Below, one piece after another: positions 1 to 6,737 of a stretch of 11,080 bases of DNA. Position numbers and translations under genes: made by a program. Source of the stretch: Lachnospiraceae bacterium (GTDB lineage Bacteria; Bacillota; Clostridia; Lachnospirales; Lachnospiraceae); NCBI GenBank assembly GCA_017444545.1, contig JAFSWJ010000071.1, positions 1 through 11,080 of the forward strand, written 5' to 3'. The notes beneath the pieces were generated by a model. It was given only the letters and a program-made list of their open reading frames with translations. It was not told the origin of the DNA and ran no database searches. Each line of letters opens with the position of its first letter. Position 1 is the stretch's first letter.

Positions 1-246
1 TATTCAGCACATAATGCAGTCCGCTATGACGAGATCCAGTTTGAGCTGATGATGCAGCTTGGTGACTATGTTTCACAGGGCATACCTCTGTATTTTGAAA
101 ACAGGCCGAGCACACCACGGGATATCGTCAACAACCTGATGACAAATCAGGACGAAGTCTATATGGCAGATTACGTCCGCGATGACAGGGGAAACCTGTC
201 ACAGATCAGGTACGACCGCATAGGTCCGCCTGAAAAAGAAAGTTAA
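1..246 (+). CDS. 3' end of an unrecognised protein gene (partial)
   Basis: An open frame runs in from the left edge and stops at TAA 244-246, so only the last 81 residues are visible. They begin YSAHNAVRYDEIQF and end GPPEKES. The fragment is soluble-looking and mixed in charge, with no signal peptide, membrane segment or catalytic motif that I can name. An internal ATG pair at 49 could be mistaken for a start, but the frame stays open and protein-like before it with no ribosome binding site there, so the real start lies outside the window. The next gene follows after about 185 bases with its own promoter, so this is probably the end of a separate transcription unit. I do not recognise the family and give no function. 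Confidence 0.6.
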   Translation, partial: YSAHNAVRYDEIQFELMMQLGDYVSQGIPLYFENRPSTPRDIVNNLMTNQDEVYMADYVRDDRGNLSQIRYDRIGPPEKES

Positions 247-327
247 ACACAATTTCCATGATCGTCTGTGCCGTGATGTTGAAGGAAGCGTACCTGTTTC
301 GGCGCCCCAAAGCTAAACTACGCTGTA

Positions 328-356
328 TTCACAGCACAGGCGATTTGTGGTACTAT
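328..356 (+). promoter_or_regulatory. Probable sigma-A promoter of the left operon
   Basis: TTCACA (328-333) and TACTAT (351-356) are separated by exactly 17 bases, and TGG directly before the -10 box makes it an extended -10. Transcription should begin near 362-365, inside the longest possible open frame of the next gene, which argues against a start at 258. The -35 box lies in a small perfect inverted repeat, GCTGT (322-326) and ACAGC (331-335), which could be an operator or chance. This is a consensus match only, with no experimental support. Confidence 0.55.
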
Positions 357-387
357 GTGGTGATGAGATTAGAAGCTTCAGAGAAGC

Positions 388-435
388 ATGGAGATCCGCT
401 TCACCAAAAAAACAACAAAAAAAGAAAAACCATGA
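388..435 (+). other. Possible 15-codon leader ORF overlapping the GH18 start
   Basis: ATG 388 opens a frame encoding MEIRFTKKTTKKEKP and stops at TGA 433-435, which overlaps the GH18 ATG at 432 as ATGA. It lies about 25 bases after the predicted transcription start. Its ribosome binding site is poor: GAGAAG ends one base before the ATG. It holds two runs of seven A. The second (417-423) reads as A_AAA_AAA in this frame, a form that allows -1 slippage, and a -1 shift here leads exactly into the GH18 frame. It may be a coupled leader, a frameshifted N-terminus, a sequencing indel in the A run, or chance. Confidence 0.25.
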
Positions 436-2096
436 GAAAGAAAAAACAAAGCTTTATCCCCGTGGCGGTCGCTTTGGTGCTGATCGTCATCGTTGCAGCA
501 GTCAGCTTCTTCGGAGGTTTTTTCAGTGGGATATCCGAAACCTCAAAGGAAGCCGACCTGAACAGCATCTTTGGGATCACTGAAAACACGGACGCCGCGA
601 TCATTTATGATAACAATCTCCTGTCCGAAAAGGCACTTTTCATAAACAACACCTACTACGTACCTCTTTCCATGGCAAATGATCTCTCCGACATCTTTTA
701 TTATGATGCAAATGAAGGCAGGTTTTTTGCCACTACAGGCACCTCCGTGCATGAATGCACTCCTGACGAGTATGTCCTGAAGGGAGAGGATATCTACGTA
801 TCCGTCACTCTTCTCAAAAACTTTGCTTCCTTTGGCATGGAAACCGCAGCATCCCCTGCACGTATAGCGATAAAAACACAGTGGGGCGAAAAAAAGAGCG
901 CATCTGTCACAAAAAAGACTCCCCTCCATGTCCGCGAGGACAAAAAATCAGAAGCCCTGAAAATACTGGAGGAAGGGGATACCATCACCATAATAAGTTC
1001 AAATGAGGTCTGGTCCTACTGCGGTACCGATGACCTCCTTTTTGGCTTCATAGAAAACAGGAAACTTGACGGATATAACACGGAAACCGAAACCCCTCCG
1101 GCTCTTCCTGCCGCCGTCACCTATCCATCCGTAAAAATGGATGGAAATGTGGTCCTCGGGTGGCACAACGTAACAAATTCCGATGCAAACTCAAATGTAT
1201 CAGAGGTTATCTCCCGTGCTCACGGGATGAATGTCATCAGCCCGACCTGGTTTGCACTTTTGGGAAACGATGGCTCAATTTCTTCCATCGCTGATCCCTC
1301 CTATGTGGATACCGCCCACTCCGCAGGTGTCAAGATCTGGGGACTTGTAGACAATTTCTCGAACGATACTGACACGGACGCCGTCCTTTCACATACCACC
1401 TCAAGGAGGAATCTGGAAAACAATCTGATAAATGCGGCTCTGACCTACGGGCTTGATGGGATCAATGTGGACTTCGAGCAGCTCCCCACACAGACCTCCG
1501 ATGATTTCTGCCAGTTTCTGAGGGAGCTTTCCATCCTCTGCCACACAAACAATCTCGTGCTTTCATCCGACAACTACGTGCCGAAGGAATACACGAACTA
1601 TTACAGGAGAGACATCCAGGGAAAAGTCTGCGACTACGTGATCATCATGGGCTATGACGAGCATACATCTTCATCGGATGAGCCCGGATCCGTAGCCTCC
1701 ATAGGCTTTGTAACGGAAGGCATAGAAAACACCCTCAGGGATGTCCCGCCCGAAAAGGTGATAAACGGCATTCCCTTCTATACAAGGCTTTACAGCCTTG
1801 ACAACGGTATTCTCGACTGCTCGGTACTTGGCATGGCAGATGCCGCGACAAAGCTTGCCGACAATGGCGTCACCCCCTCCTGGGACAATGTGACCTGCCA
1901 GAACGTGGCAAAATATGAAAAAAACGGGGCGCAATACAGCATCTGGCTTGAAGACGCACAGTCCATCTCCGCGAAGCTTTCCGTCATGAAAAACAACAAT
2001 CTGGCCGGAGTGGCCTGCTGGAGGCTGATGCTTGAAACAGAGGATATCTGGGATGTGATAAACGCCTATTATCCGACCGGGACAGGTGCAGAATGA
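432..2096 (+). CDS. Membrane-anchored SH3 / GH18 glycoside hydrolase (SleL/YaaH-like)
   Basis: Predicted cell-wall-associated glycosidase, about 554 residues from ATG 432. A Lys/Arg-rich N-terminus is followed by one hydrophobic segment (about residues 7-31), either a membrane anchor or an uncleaved signal. Residues about 55-145 resemble the copper-amine-oxidase-N stalk domain found in surface proteins. About 160-215 looks like a bacterial SH3 domain (PLHVRE, then GFIENRKLDGY). From about 235 to the end is a GH18 barrel. Its active-site strand reads DGINVDFE with E349 as expected acid/base, and MGYDE near 406 supplies the later Tyr/Asp motif. Asn at the second Asp position of the GH18 signature is, from memory, also usual in the spore-associated SleL/YaaH group, which cleaves peptidoglycan N-acetylglucosamine linkages. 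The start is uncertain: in-frame ATGs at 258 and 363 lie upstream, but the promoter at 328-356 excludes 258 and would make 363 leaderless. No ribosome binding site precedes 432. The last four bases overlap the next gene (ATGA). Substrate is inferred. Confidence 0.85.
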   Translation: MRKKKQSFIPVAVALVLIVIVAAVSFFGGFFSGISETSKEADLNSIFGITENTDAAIIYDNNLLSEKALFINNTYYVPLSMANDLSDIFYYDANEGRFFATTGTSVHECTPDEYVLKGEDIYVSVTLLKNFASFGMETAASPARIAIKTQWGEKKSASVTKKTPLHVREDKKSEALKILEEGDTITIISSNEVWSYCGTDDLLFGFIENRKLDGYNTETETPPALPAAVTYPSVKMDGNVVLGWHNVTNSDANSNVSEVISRAHGMNVISPTWFALLGNDGSISSIADPSYVDTAHSAGVKIWGLVDNFSNDTDTDAVLSHTTSRRNLENNLINAALTYGLDGINVDFEQLPTQTSDDFCQFLRELSILCHTNNLVLSSDNYVPKEYTNYYRRDIQGKVCDYVIIMGYDEHTSSSDEPGSVASIGFVTEGIENTLRDVPPEKVINGIPFYTRLYSLDNGILDCSVLGMADAATKLADNGVTPSWDNVTCQNVAKYEKNGAQYSIWLEDAQSISAKLSVMKNNNLAGVACWRLMLETEDIWDVINAYYPTGTGAE

Positions 2097-3154
2097 AGAC
2101 AAAACTGATGAAAGCCGTCGGACGGATGCCCGAGGATGAAGATGTGATGCAGGAGGCTTCCCGCATAATAAGATCGGGCGGTCTGGTGGCGATCCCCACG
2201 GAAACCGTATACGGTCTTGCAGGAAATGCCCTTGATCCCTCCTCATCAAAAAAAATATATGCTGCAAAAGGCCGGCCCTCGGACAATCCGCTCATTGTCC
2301 ATATTGCAGACATCAATGACATGAACATCATAGCCTGCGACATTCCGGAAAAAGCCTTCACCCTGGCAGAAAAATTCTGGCCCGGTCCCCTGACCATGAT
2401 CCTGAAAAAAACAGATGCGGTTCCTTTCGAGACTACGGGGGGTCTGGATACCGTCGCTGTCAGAATGCCATCGGATGAGATCGCACACGAATTCATCCGT
2501 CTATGCGGTCCCTTCATAGCAGCTCCTTCGGCAAACGCCTCGGGACGTCCCAGCTGTACCACCGCAGAACACGTGATCGAAGATCTCGACGGAAAGATCG
2601 GGCTTGTGATCGACGGCGGCCAGGTCGGCATCGGTCTGGAATCGACCATCATAGATCTGACAGGCGACATCCCCTGTCTGCTGCGGCCGGGCTATATCTC
2701 AAAGGATGAACTGGAAAAGACCATAGGTCCCATAGATGTCGATCCGGCTGTGTATAATAAAAACAAAAAAAATATCCCACCGAAGGCTCCCGGAATGAAA
2801 TACAGACACTATGCTCCAAAAGGAGAGCTGTCCATCGTGGAAGGACCGGTGGAAAATGTGATATCATACATTAATGGGGAATGCCAAAAAGCTTCCGTAA
2901 ACGGAAAAAAATGTGCCGTTCTCGCGACAAGGGAAACCTGCAGATCCTACCGCTGTTCTCTTGTCATCGATCTGGGAAACAGGGATGATGAGGATACTGT
3001 ATCTCACAATCTCTTTTCCTCTCTCCGGAGGTGCGATGAGGAAGGGATCGATGTGATCTTTTCCGAAGCCTTTGAAGACAGCGGCCTTGGAAGTGCGATA
3101 ATGAACAGACTTCTGAAAGCAGCAGGAAACCGGGTCATAAAGCTCCCCGGATAA
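2093..3154 (+). CDS. ywlC: Threonylcarbamoyl-AMP synthase, long Sua5/YwlC form
   Basis: Makes threonylcarbamoyl-AMP from threonine, bicarbonate and ATP in the cytoplasm. This is the first step of the t6A modification at position 37 of tRNAs reading ANN codons; the TsaBDE-type complex then transfers the group. The 353-residue protein has the YrdC-type catalytic domain at about 15-205, with PTETVYGL (35-42), KGRPSDNPL (59-67) and SANASGRPS (146-154) forming the nucleotide and substrate pocket. A linker follows, then a C-terminal Sua5 domain from about 232, opening with APGMKYRHYAP. The length matches the two-domain Sua5/YwlC form rather than the short TsaC. ATG 2093 overlaps the GH18 stop in an ATGA arrangement; no strong ribosome binding site is visible, so translational coupling is likely. 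A later in-frame ATG at 2126 would remove the N-terminal strand and is less likely. The gene ends 27 bases before rpiB. Confidence 0.95.
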   Translation: MKTKLMKAVGRMPEDEDVMQEASRIIRSGGLVAIPTETVYGLAGNALDPSSSKKIYAAKGRPSDNPLIVHIADINDMNIIACDIPEKAFTLAEKFWPGPLTMILKKTDAVPFETTGGLDTVAVRMPSDEIAHEFIRLCGPFIAAPSANASGRPSCTTAEHVIEDLDGKIGLVIDGGQVGIGLESTIIDLTGDIPCLLRPGYISKDELEKTIGPIDVDPAVYNKNKKNIPPKAPGMKYRHYAPKGELSIVEGPVENVISYINGECQKASVNGKKCAVLATRETCRSYRCSLVIDLGNRDDEDTVSHNLFSSLRRCDEEGIDVIFSEAFEDSGLGSAIMNRLLKAAGNRVIKLPG

Positions 3155-3167
3155 CCATACAGGAAGT

Positions 3168-3175
3168 AAAGGAGG
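3168..3175 (+). promoter_or_regulatory. Strong ribosome binding site of rpiB
   Basis: AAAGGAGG ends six bases before ATG 3182. It is the best Shine-Dalgarno match in the left operon and fixes the rpiB start. The following genes have weak sites and overlap their upstream neighbour, so this site may set translation for the rpiB, deaminase and hydrolase group. Confidence 0.8.
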
Positions 3176-3181
3176 AAAAAA

Positions 3182-3613
3182 ATGATAGCCATAGGATGTG
3201 ACCACGGCGGATATGAACTGAAAAGATCACTTGAAAAACACCTTGATGAAAAAGGGATCGCGTACAGGGATCTGGGCTGCGACAGCACGGAATCTGTTGA
3301 CTATCCCGAGTACGGACATGCGGTTGCAAAGGCCGTAGCCGACGGATCCTGTGAAAAAGGGATCGTCATCTGCTCGACGGGGATAGGCATATCCATAGCT
3401 GCAAACAAGGTTCCCGGTATCAGGGCAGCGCTATGTACGGACACGGTGATGGCAAGGCTGACGAGAGAACACAATGATGCAAATGTTCTGGCACTCGGTG
3501 CATATATAGTCGGACCCCACCTTGCAGAAGAGATCACGGACACCTTTCTATCTACGGAATTTTCCGGAGTAGACAGGCATGCCAGAAGGGTAGGAAAAAT
3601 AGAAGATGTCTGA
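3182..3613 (+). CDS. rpiB: Ribose-5-phosphate isomerase B
   Basis: Interconverts ribulose 5-phosphate and ribose 5-phosphate in the non-oxidative pentose phosphate pathway; some members of the LacAB/RpiB family act on allose or galactose phosphates instead. The 143-residue length is normal for the family. CDHGG at residues 6-10 forms part of the phosphate and sugar site. C64 in CSTGIGISIAANK is the expected catalytic base, with the adjoining loop holding the enediolate intermediate. REHNDANVLALG carries H97 and N98, and HARRVGKI at 133-140 is the usual arginine-bearing C-terminal phosphate-binding end. The start is set by AAAGGAGG six bases upstream. The last eight bases overlap the dCMP deaminase gene. 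The link to nucleotide supply (ribose phosphate next to dCMP deaminase) fits a small housekeeping metabolic cluster. I see nothing to suggest an altered substrate. Confidence 0.94.
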   Translation: MIAIGCDHGGYELKRSLEKHLDEKGIAYRDLGCDSTESVDYPEYGHAVAKAVADGSCEKGIVICSTGIGISIAANKVPGIRAALCTDTVMARLTREHNDANVLALGAYIVGPHLAEEITDTFLSTEFSGVDRHARRVGKIEDV

Positions 3614-4091
3614 TAAACGAACTGATTATATATCATGGGATGAATATTTCATGGGTATAGCGATCCTGTCGGGAATGCGCTCAAAGGACCCCAACTCACA
3701 GGTGGGTGCCTGTATAGTCAGTCCTGATAATAAGATCCTCTCGATGGGCTATAACGGTTTTCCCATAGGCTGCTCGGATGACGAGTTTCCCTGGTGCAGA
3801 GAGGGAGATCCCCTTGAGAACAAGTATTTCTATGTAACACATTCAGAACTGAACGCGATACTGAACTACAGGGGCGGAAGCCTCGAAGGCTCCAGGCTCT
3901 ATGTGACGCTTTTTCCCTGCAACGAGTGTGCAAAGGCTATAATCCAAAGCGGGATCAAATCCATAGTATACGACAGCGACAAATATGCTGAGCTTGCCTC
4001 TACCATAGCATCCAAAAGAATGCTCGATGCCGCGGGTGTATCCTACAGGAAGTACATCAGGAGCGGAAAAAAGATAGAATTCGACATATGA
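3606..4091 (+). CDS. comEB: Deoxycytidylate (dCMP) deaminase, ComEB-like
   Basis: Zinc enzyme that deaminates dCMP to dUMP, the precursor of dTMP; in the cytoplasm. The 161-residue protein matches the dCMP deaminase family throughout. The zinc site is H79 with E81 as proton shuttle (HSE, where HAE is the commoner form) and C105 and C108 in the PCNEC motif. SKDPNSQVGACIVSPDNKIL (residues 26-45) and the GYNGFP motif (48-53) are typical of the family. The insert with C56 and C64 (GCSDDEFPWC) is where many dCMP deaminases bind a second zinc. In Bacillus subtilis the homologue is named comEB because of its position in the competence operon; here there are no competence neighbours. ATG 3606 overlaps the rpiB end by eight bases, with only a weak purine stretch upstream. 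The 3' end overlaps the next gene as ATGA. Confidence 0.93.
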   Translation: MSDKRTDYISWDEYFMGIAILSGMRSKDPNSQVGACIVSPDNKILSMGYNGFPIGCSDDEFPWCREGDPLENKYFYVTHSELNAILNYRGGSLEGSRLYVTLFPCNECAKAIIQSGIKSIVYDSDKYAELASTIASKRMLDAAGVSYRKYIRSGKKIEFDI

Positions 4092-5422
4092 AACAAACCT
4101 TAAAGCGACTGACAATTTCATTGACCACCGTATGCTTCTCCCTATGCATGCTCGTGAGCGCTTTTGCGGAGACCACCTCCGAAAAGCTGGAAAATGCAAA
4201 AAAGGACATGGAAAATACGGAAAACCAGCTGGATGCTACCCAGGATACCCTCGATCAGCTCAAGGACTCCAGAAAAGCTCTTGAAAGCAGCCTGGACAAT
4301 CTGAACGACAAACTGACCGATGTTTCAAAGCGCCTCGAAGAGATCGAGGGAAACATCAGAAGTAAGCAGGATGAGATCGAAGAAGCAAAAGCATCCGTTT
4401 CCGCTGCTGAGATCGCAGAGGCTGATCAGTATGCCTATCTCAGAACAAGGCTCAAGGTCATATATGAATCAGGGAACACCTCTTATCTGGACCTGCTTTT
4501 CAACAGTTCCAATATCTCCCAGCTCCTCAACAAGGCCATGTATATCGAAAAGATGAACGAGTATGACCGTCAGATGCTTCAAAAGATGAAAGACCTGAAG
4601 GAGGAAACAAAGGCAAGAAAGGCAGAGCTAGAAGCCCAGGAAAAAGAACTTGAGGATATGAGAGAGGAGGTTGCTGCCGAGCAGTCAAAGGTGAAGGATC
4701 TTGTTAATGATACTTCAAACTCCATCACAAGTTATGCAGGTGCAATATCCGAAAAGGAAAAGGAAGCCCTGGCATACGAGGCAAGACTGATCGCAAACCA
4801 GAATACGATCGCAGTCCTGAAGGACCAGCTGGCAAAAGAAGAGGAACTGGCAAAACTATCCGCAAAAATGAAAAAAAGAAACCTGTCGGATGTTTCCTTT
4901 GCGGGAAGCGACAGGGATCTGCTTGCTGCCATCATCCAGTGTGAGGCAGGAGGTGAACCCTATGCCGGAAAGATCGCAGTGGGGGCCGTGATTATGAACA
5001 GGGTCTGCTCCGGTGCCATCCCAGACACAGTGGTAGGTGTGGTCTATCAGCCCGGACAGTTCCAGCCTGTTCGAAGCGGAAGGCTTGCCATACGTCTGGC
5101 AGAGGGCGCAAATGACGAATGCTACCGTGCCGCCGATGAAGTCATGGCGGGCGCAAACAATATAGGAAACTGCCTGTTTTTCAGGACAGTGGTGCCCGGC
5201 ATCCAGGGTACCATCATAGGCAATCACGTCTTTTATCTGCATTGGACCGGTCGAGAGAGCGGTTACGGCGATGTGGAAGATTCCCTGAGGGAAGGTGAAG
5301 ACGGCGACTCCGGCAAGGCTCCCGAAGAAAGTGATGAGAGCAGTGACGAAGATGAGGATACTCCATCTGATGATGATTCCGGCGACGAGGATGAAGAAGA
5401 AGATAATTTCGAAGACGGCTGA
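4088..5422 (+). CDS. Exported coiled-coil protein with SleB-type cell wall hydrolase domain and acidic tail
   Basis: Predicted secreted peptidoglycan hydrolase of 444 residues. A signal peptide (KR-rich start, hydrophobic core, AFA cleavage near 27) is followed by a long coiled coil (about 28-265) of PcsB type. Its middle holds LLFNSSNISQLLNKAMYIE and EYDR (about 136-161), a segment also seen in the M23 protein at 6738-7973. Residues about 278-385 form a Hydrolase_2 (SleB/CwlJ) domain: E286 in QCEAGGEPYAGK is the expected catalytic Glu, followed by AVGAVIMNRV, VVYQPGQF and IGNHVFYLHW. Known SleB members cleave cortex or cell wall glycan as lytic transglycosylases. The last 49 residues (396-444) hold 27 Asp/Glu and only two basic residues. 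ATG 4088 overlaps the deaminase stop (ATGA). Whether this acts in spore germination or in vegetative growth cannot be told. PcsB-type coiled coils in other proteins interact with FtsX, so a similar role is inferred. Confidence 0.88.
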   Translation: MKQTLKRLTISLTTVCFSLCMLVSAFAETTSEKLENAKKDMENTENQLDATQDTLDQLKDSRKALESSLDNLNDKLTDVSKRLEEIEGNIRSKQDEIEEAKASVSAAEIAEADQYAYLRTRLKVIYESGNTSYLDLLFNSSNISQLLNKAMYIEKMNEYDRQMLQKMKDLKEETKARKAELEAQEKELEDMREEVAAEQSKVKDLVNDTSNSITSYAGAISEKEKEALAYEARLIANQNTIAVLKDQLAKEEELAKLSAKMKKRNLSDVSFAGSDRDLLAAIIQCEAGGEPYAGKIAVGAVIMNRVCSGAIPDTVVGVVYQPGQFQPVRSGRLAIRLAEGANDECYRAADEVMAGANNIGNCLFFRTVVPGIQGTIIGNHVFYLHWTGRESGYGDVEDSLREGEDGDSGKAPEESDESSDEDEDTPSDDDSGDEDEEEDNFEDG

Positions 5423-5431
5423 TCCTTACTT

Positions 5432-5468
5432 TGAAAGCTTAACGGGGTATTTTCGAGCCTGGCTTTCA
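5432..5468 (+). terminator. Possible terminator of the left operon
   Basis: TGAAAGC (5432-5438) and GCTTTCA (5462-5468) can pair around a 23-base loop, followed by TTTTACTTTAACTTTT. It lies ten bases after the SleB-like gene and just before the stop codon of the convergent ctpA. The T-rich side serves only the + strand; the other side is not T-rich for - strand transcripts. The short stem and long loop make it a weak call. Confidence 0.4.
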
Positions 5469-5470
5469 TT

Positions 5471-6691
5471 TTACTTTAACTTTTCCTTCAGTATCTTCAG
5501 AGCTTCTTCTTTCTGATTGTCCTTTCCGTCAGAACGGTAGGCATCCACATCCAATTCCACCTTCACATCGGGCTCAATGCCCTCTCCATGGATACATTCC
5601 CCGTTTGGAAGATAATACTTTGCTGTGGTCAGCTTCACGGCTGACCCGTCAGCCATCGGTACCACTACCTGGACTACTCCCTTTCCGTAGGTCTTTTCAC
5701 CTACCAAAGTTGCTTTCCCGTAGTCTTTGAGCGCGCCGGAGAAAATCTCTGCAGCGGATGCGGAATTCCCGTTCACCAATATCACCATGGGCTTCTTGAA
5801 CTCTTTTTCACCGTCACCCATGTATTCATCCCTGTTGCCGTTTTTGTCCTCAGTATAGATAATTAGTCCCTTTGGCAAAAGCCTTGAGGCCATATCTGTG
5901 GCCACATCAACATCTCCTCCGGGATTGTCCCTCAGATCTATGATGAGAGCATTCACTCCTTCAGCCTCCAGTTCATCCATGGCATCATGGAACTGATCTT
6001 TGGTAGCCAGATCGAAGGACGATATCTGGATATATCCGATCTTTTCTTTTTCATCAGCGATATTTGCCGATACCGACTTCACCTCAACCAGACTCCTGAT
6101 GAGTGTAAACTCCAGTTCCTTTCCATCCCTGAGCATGATGATATTCACTGTAGTCCCGGCAAGTCCGCGTACCTTTCCCGAAACCTCTTCGCTGTTGCAT
6201 TCTATGACTTCTTCCCCGTCAACCTTATAAAAAATATCTCCTTCCTGAAGCCCTGCCTTGTCGGCAGCATATCCCGGGATGATCCCTGCGACATAGCTGT
6301 TCCCGGCATTGATATCATAGGCGATATAACATCCAATACCGCCATATTCCCCTGCATTATCCTCCATGGTCTTTTCCATCTCTTCGGCAGTGTAATAGGT
6401 GGAATATCTGTCTCCCAGGGAATCTATGATACCTTTGTAGATACCTTCCTCCTCGGCTTTTGTATCTCTTGGATCAACATAGTATTTATCGATCAGCTTT
6501 TCGATGCTCTTTATCTTCCTGCCCACCTTTGAGTCATCCGATACAGAAGCCTCGCCGGTCTTTCCGGGAACATACTGCGATATGAGCGTCGTGATGTTTA
6601 CTGCTGTAAAGGAGATGGCAATGATGATCGCCATACCCACAAAAATACCTGCCGCAAAAAGGCCCTTATTGTTCTTTCGATTTTCTTCCAT
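5471..6691 (-). CDS. ctpA: S41 family C-terminal processing protease (CtpA/CtpB)
   Basis: Membrane-anchored serine protease acting outside the cell; the family trims or degrades exported proteins from their C-terminal ends. Numbering is from the upstream ATG at 6697 (408 residues). A short basic N-terminus precedes one membrane helix (about 13-36). An S41 N-terminal region (about 58-115) is followed by a PDZ domain (about 117-200, containing YGGIG and GLQEGDIFYKVDG) and the peptidase core. S314 in GNSASAAEIFSG and K339 in GEKTYGKG form the Ser/Lys dyad, 25 residues apart as in Prc and CtpB. DLRDNPGG (255-262) is the usual strand before it. I chose the second ATG (6691): the ribosome binding site AAGAAGGAG (6699-6707) is seven bases from it but only one base from ATG 6697. 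It is the last gene of the ftsEX cluster, 40 bases after the M23 gene, so it may process envelope proteins made by this operon. Confidence 0.93.
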   Translation of the reverse strand: MEENRKNNKGLFAAGIFVGMAIIIAISFTAVNITTLISQYVPGKTGEASVSDDSKVGRKIKSIEKLIDKYYVDPRDTKAEEEGIYKGIIDSLGDRYSTYYTAEEMEKTMEDNAGEYGGIGCYIAYDINAGNSYVAGIIPGYAADKAGLQEGDIFYKVDGEEVIECNSEEVSGKVRGLAGTTVNIIMLRDGKELEFTLIRSLVEVKSVSANIADEKEKIGYIQISSFDLATKDQFHDAMDELEAEGVNALIIDLRDNPGGDVDVATDMASRLLPKGLIIYTEDKNGNRDEYMGDGEKEFKKPMVILVNGNSASAAEIFSGALKDYGKATLVGEKTYGKGVVQVVVPMADGSAVKLTTAKYYLPNGECIHGEGIEPDVKVELDVDAYRSDGKDNQKEEALKILKEKLK

Positions 6692-6698
6692 TTTCATG

Positions 6699-6707
6699 CT
6701 CCTTCTT
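6699..6707 (-). promoter_or_regulatory. Ribosome binding site deciding the ctpA start
   Basis: On the - strand this reads AAGAAGGAG and is followed by C and then ATGAAAATG. It is one base from the first ATG (6697) and seven from the second (6691). Normal spacing favours the second, which removes two residues from the protein. Confidence 0.65.
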
Positions 6708-6737
6708 AAGTATAAACATCTCCCGATGCCGCGTTGA

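Noticed and set aside
247..327. Search for a terminator after the first partial gene
   Set aside because: No stem followed by a T-run was found in this stretch; the only clear hairpin (GCTGT/ACAGC at 322-335) overlaps the promoter and lacks a T-tract.
258..431. N-terminal extension of the GH18 protein back to ATG 258
   Set aside because: A good promoter lies inside it (328-356), there is no ribosome binding site at 258, and the extra residues look unlike a protein N-terminus before a membrane anchor.
1984..2670. A 228-codon open frame on the - strand opposite the end of the GH18 gene and the start of ywlC
   Set aside because: It crosses two recognised genes, has no protein family features, and its composition is that of a shadow frame.
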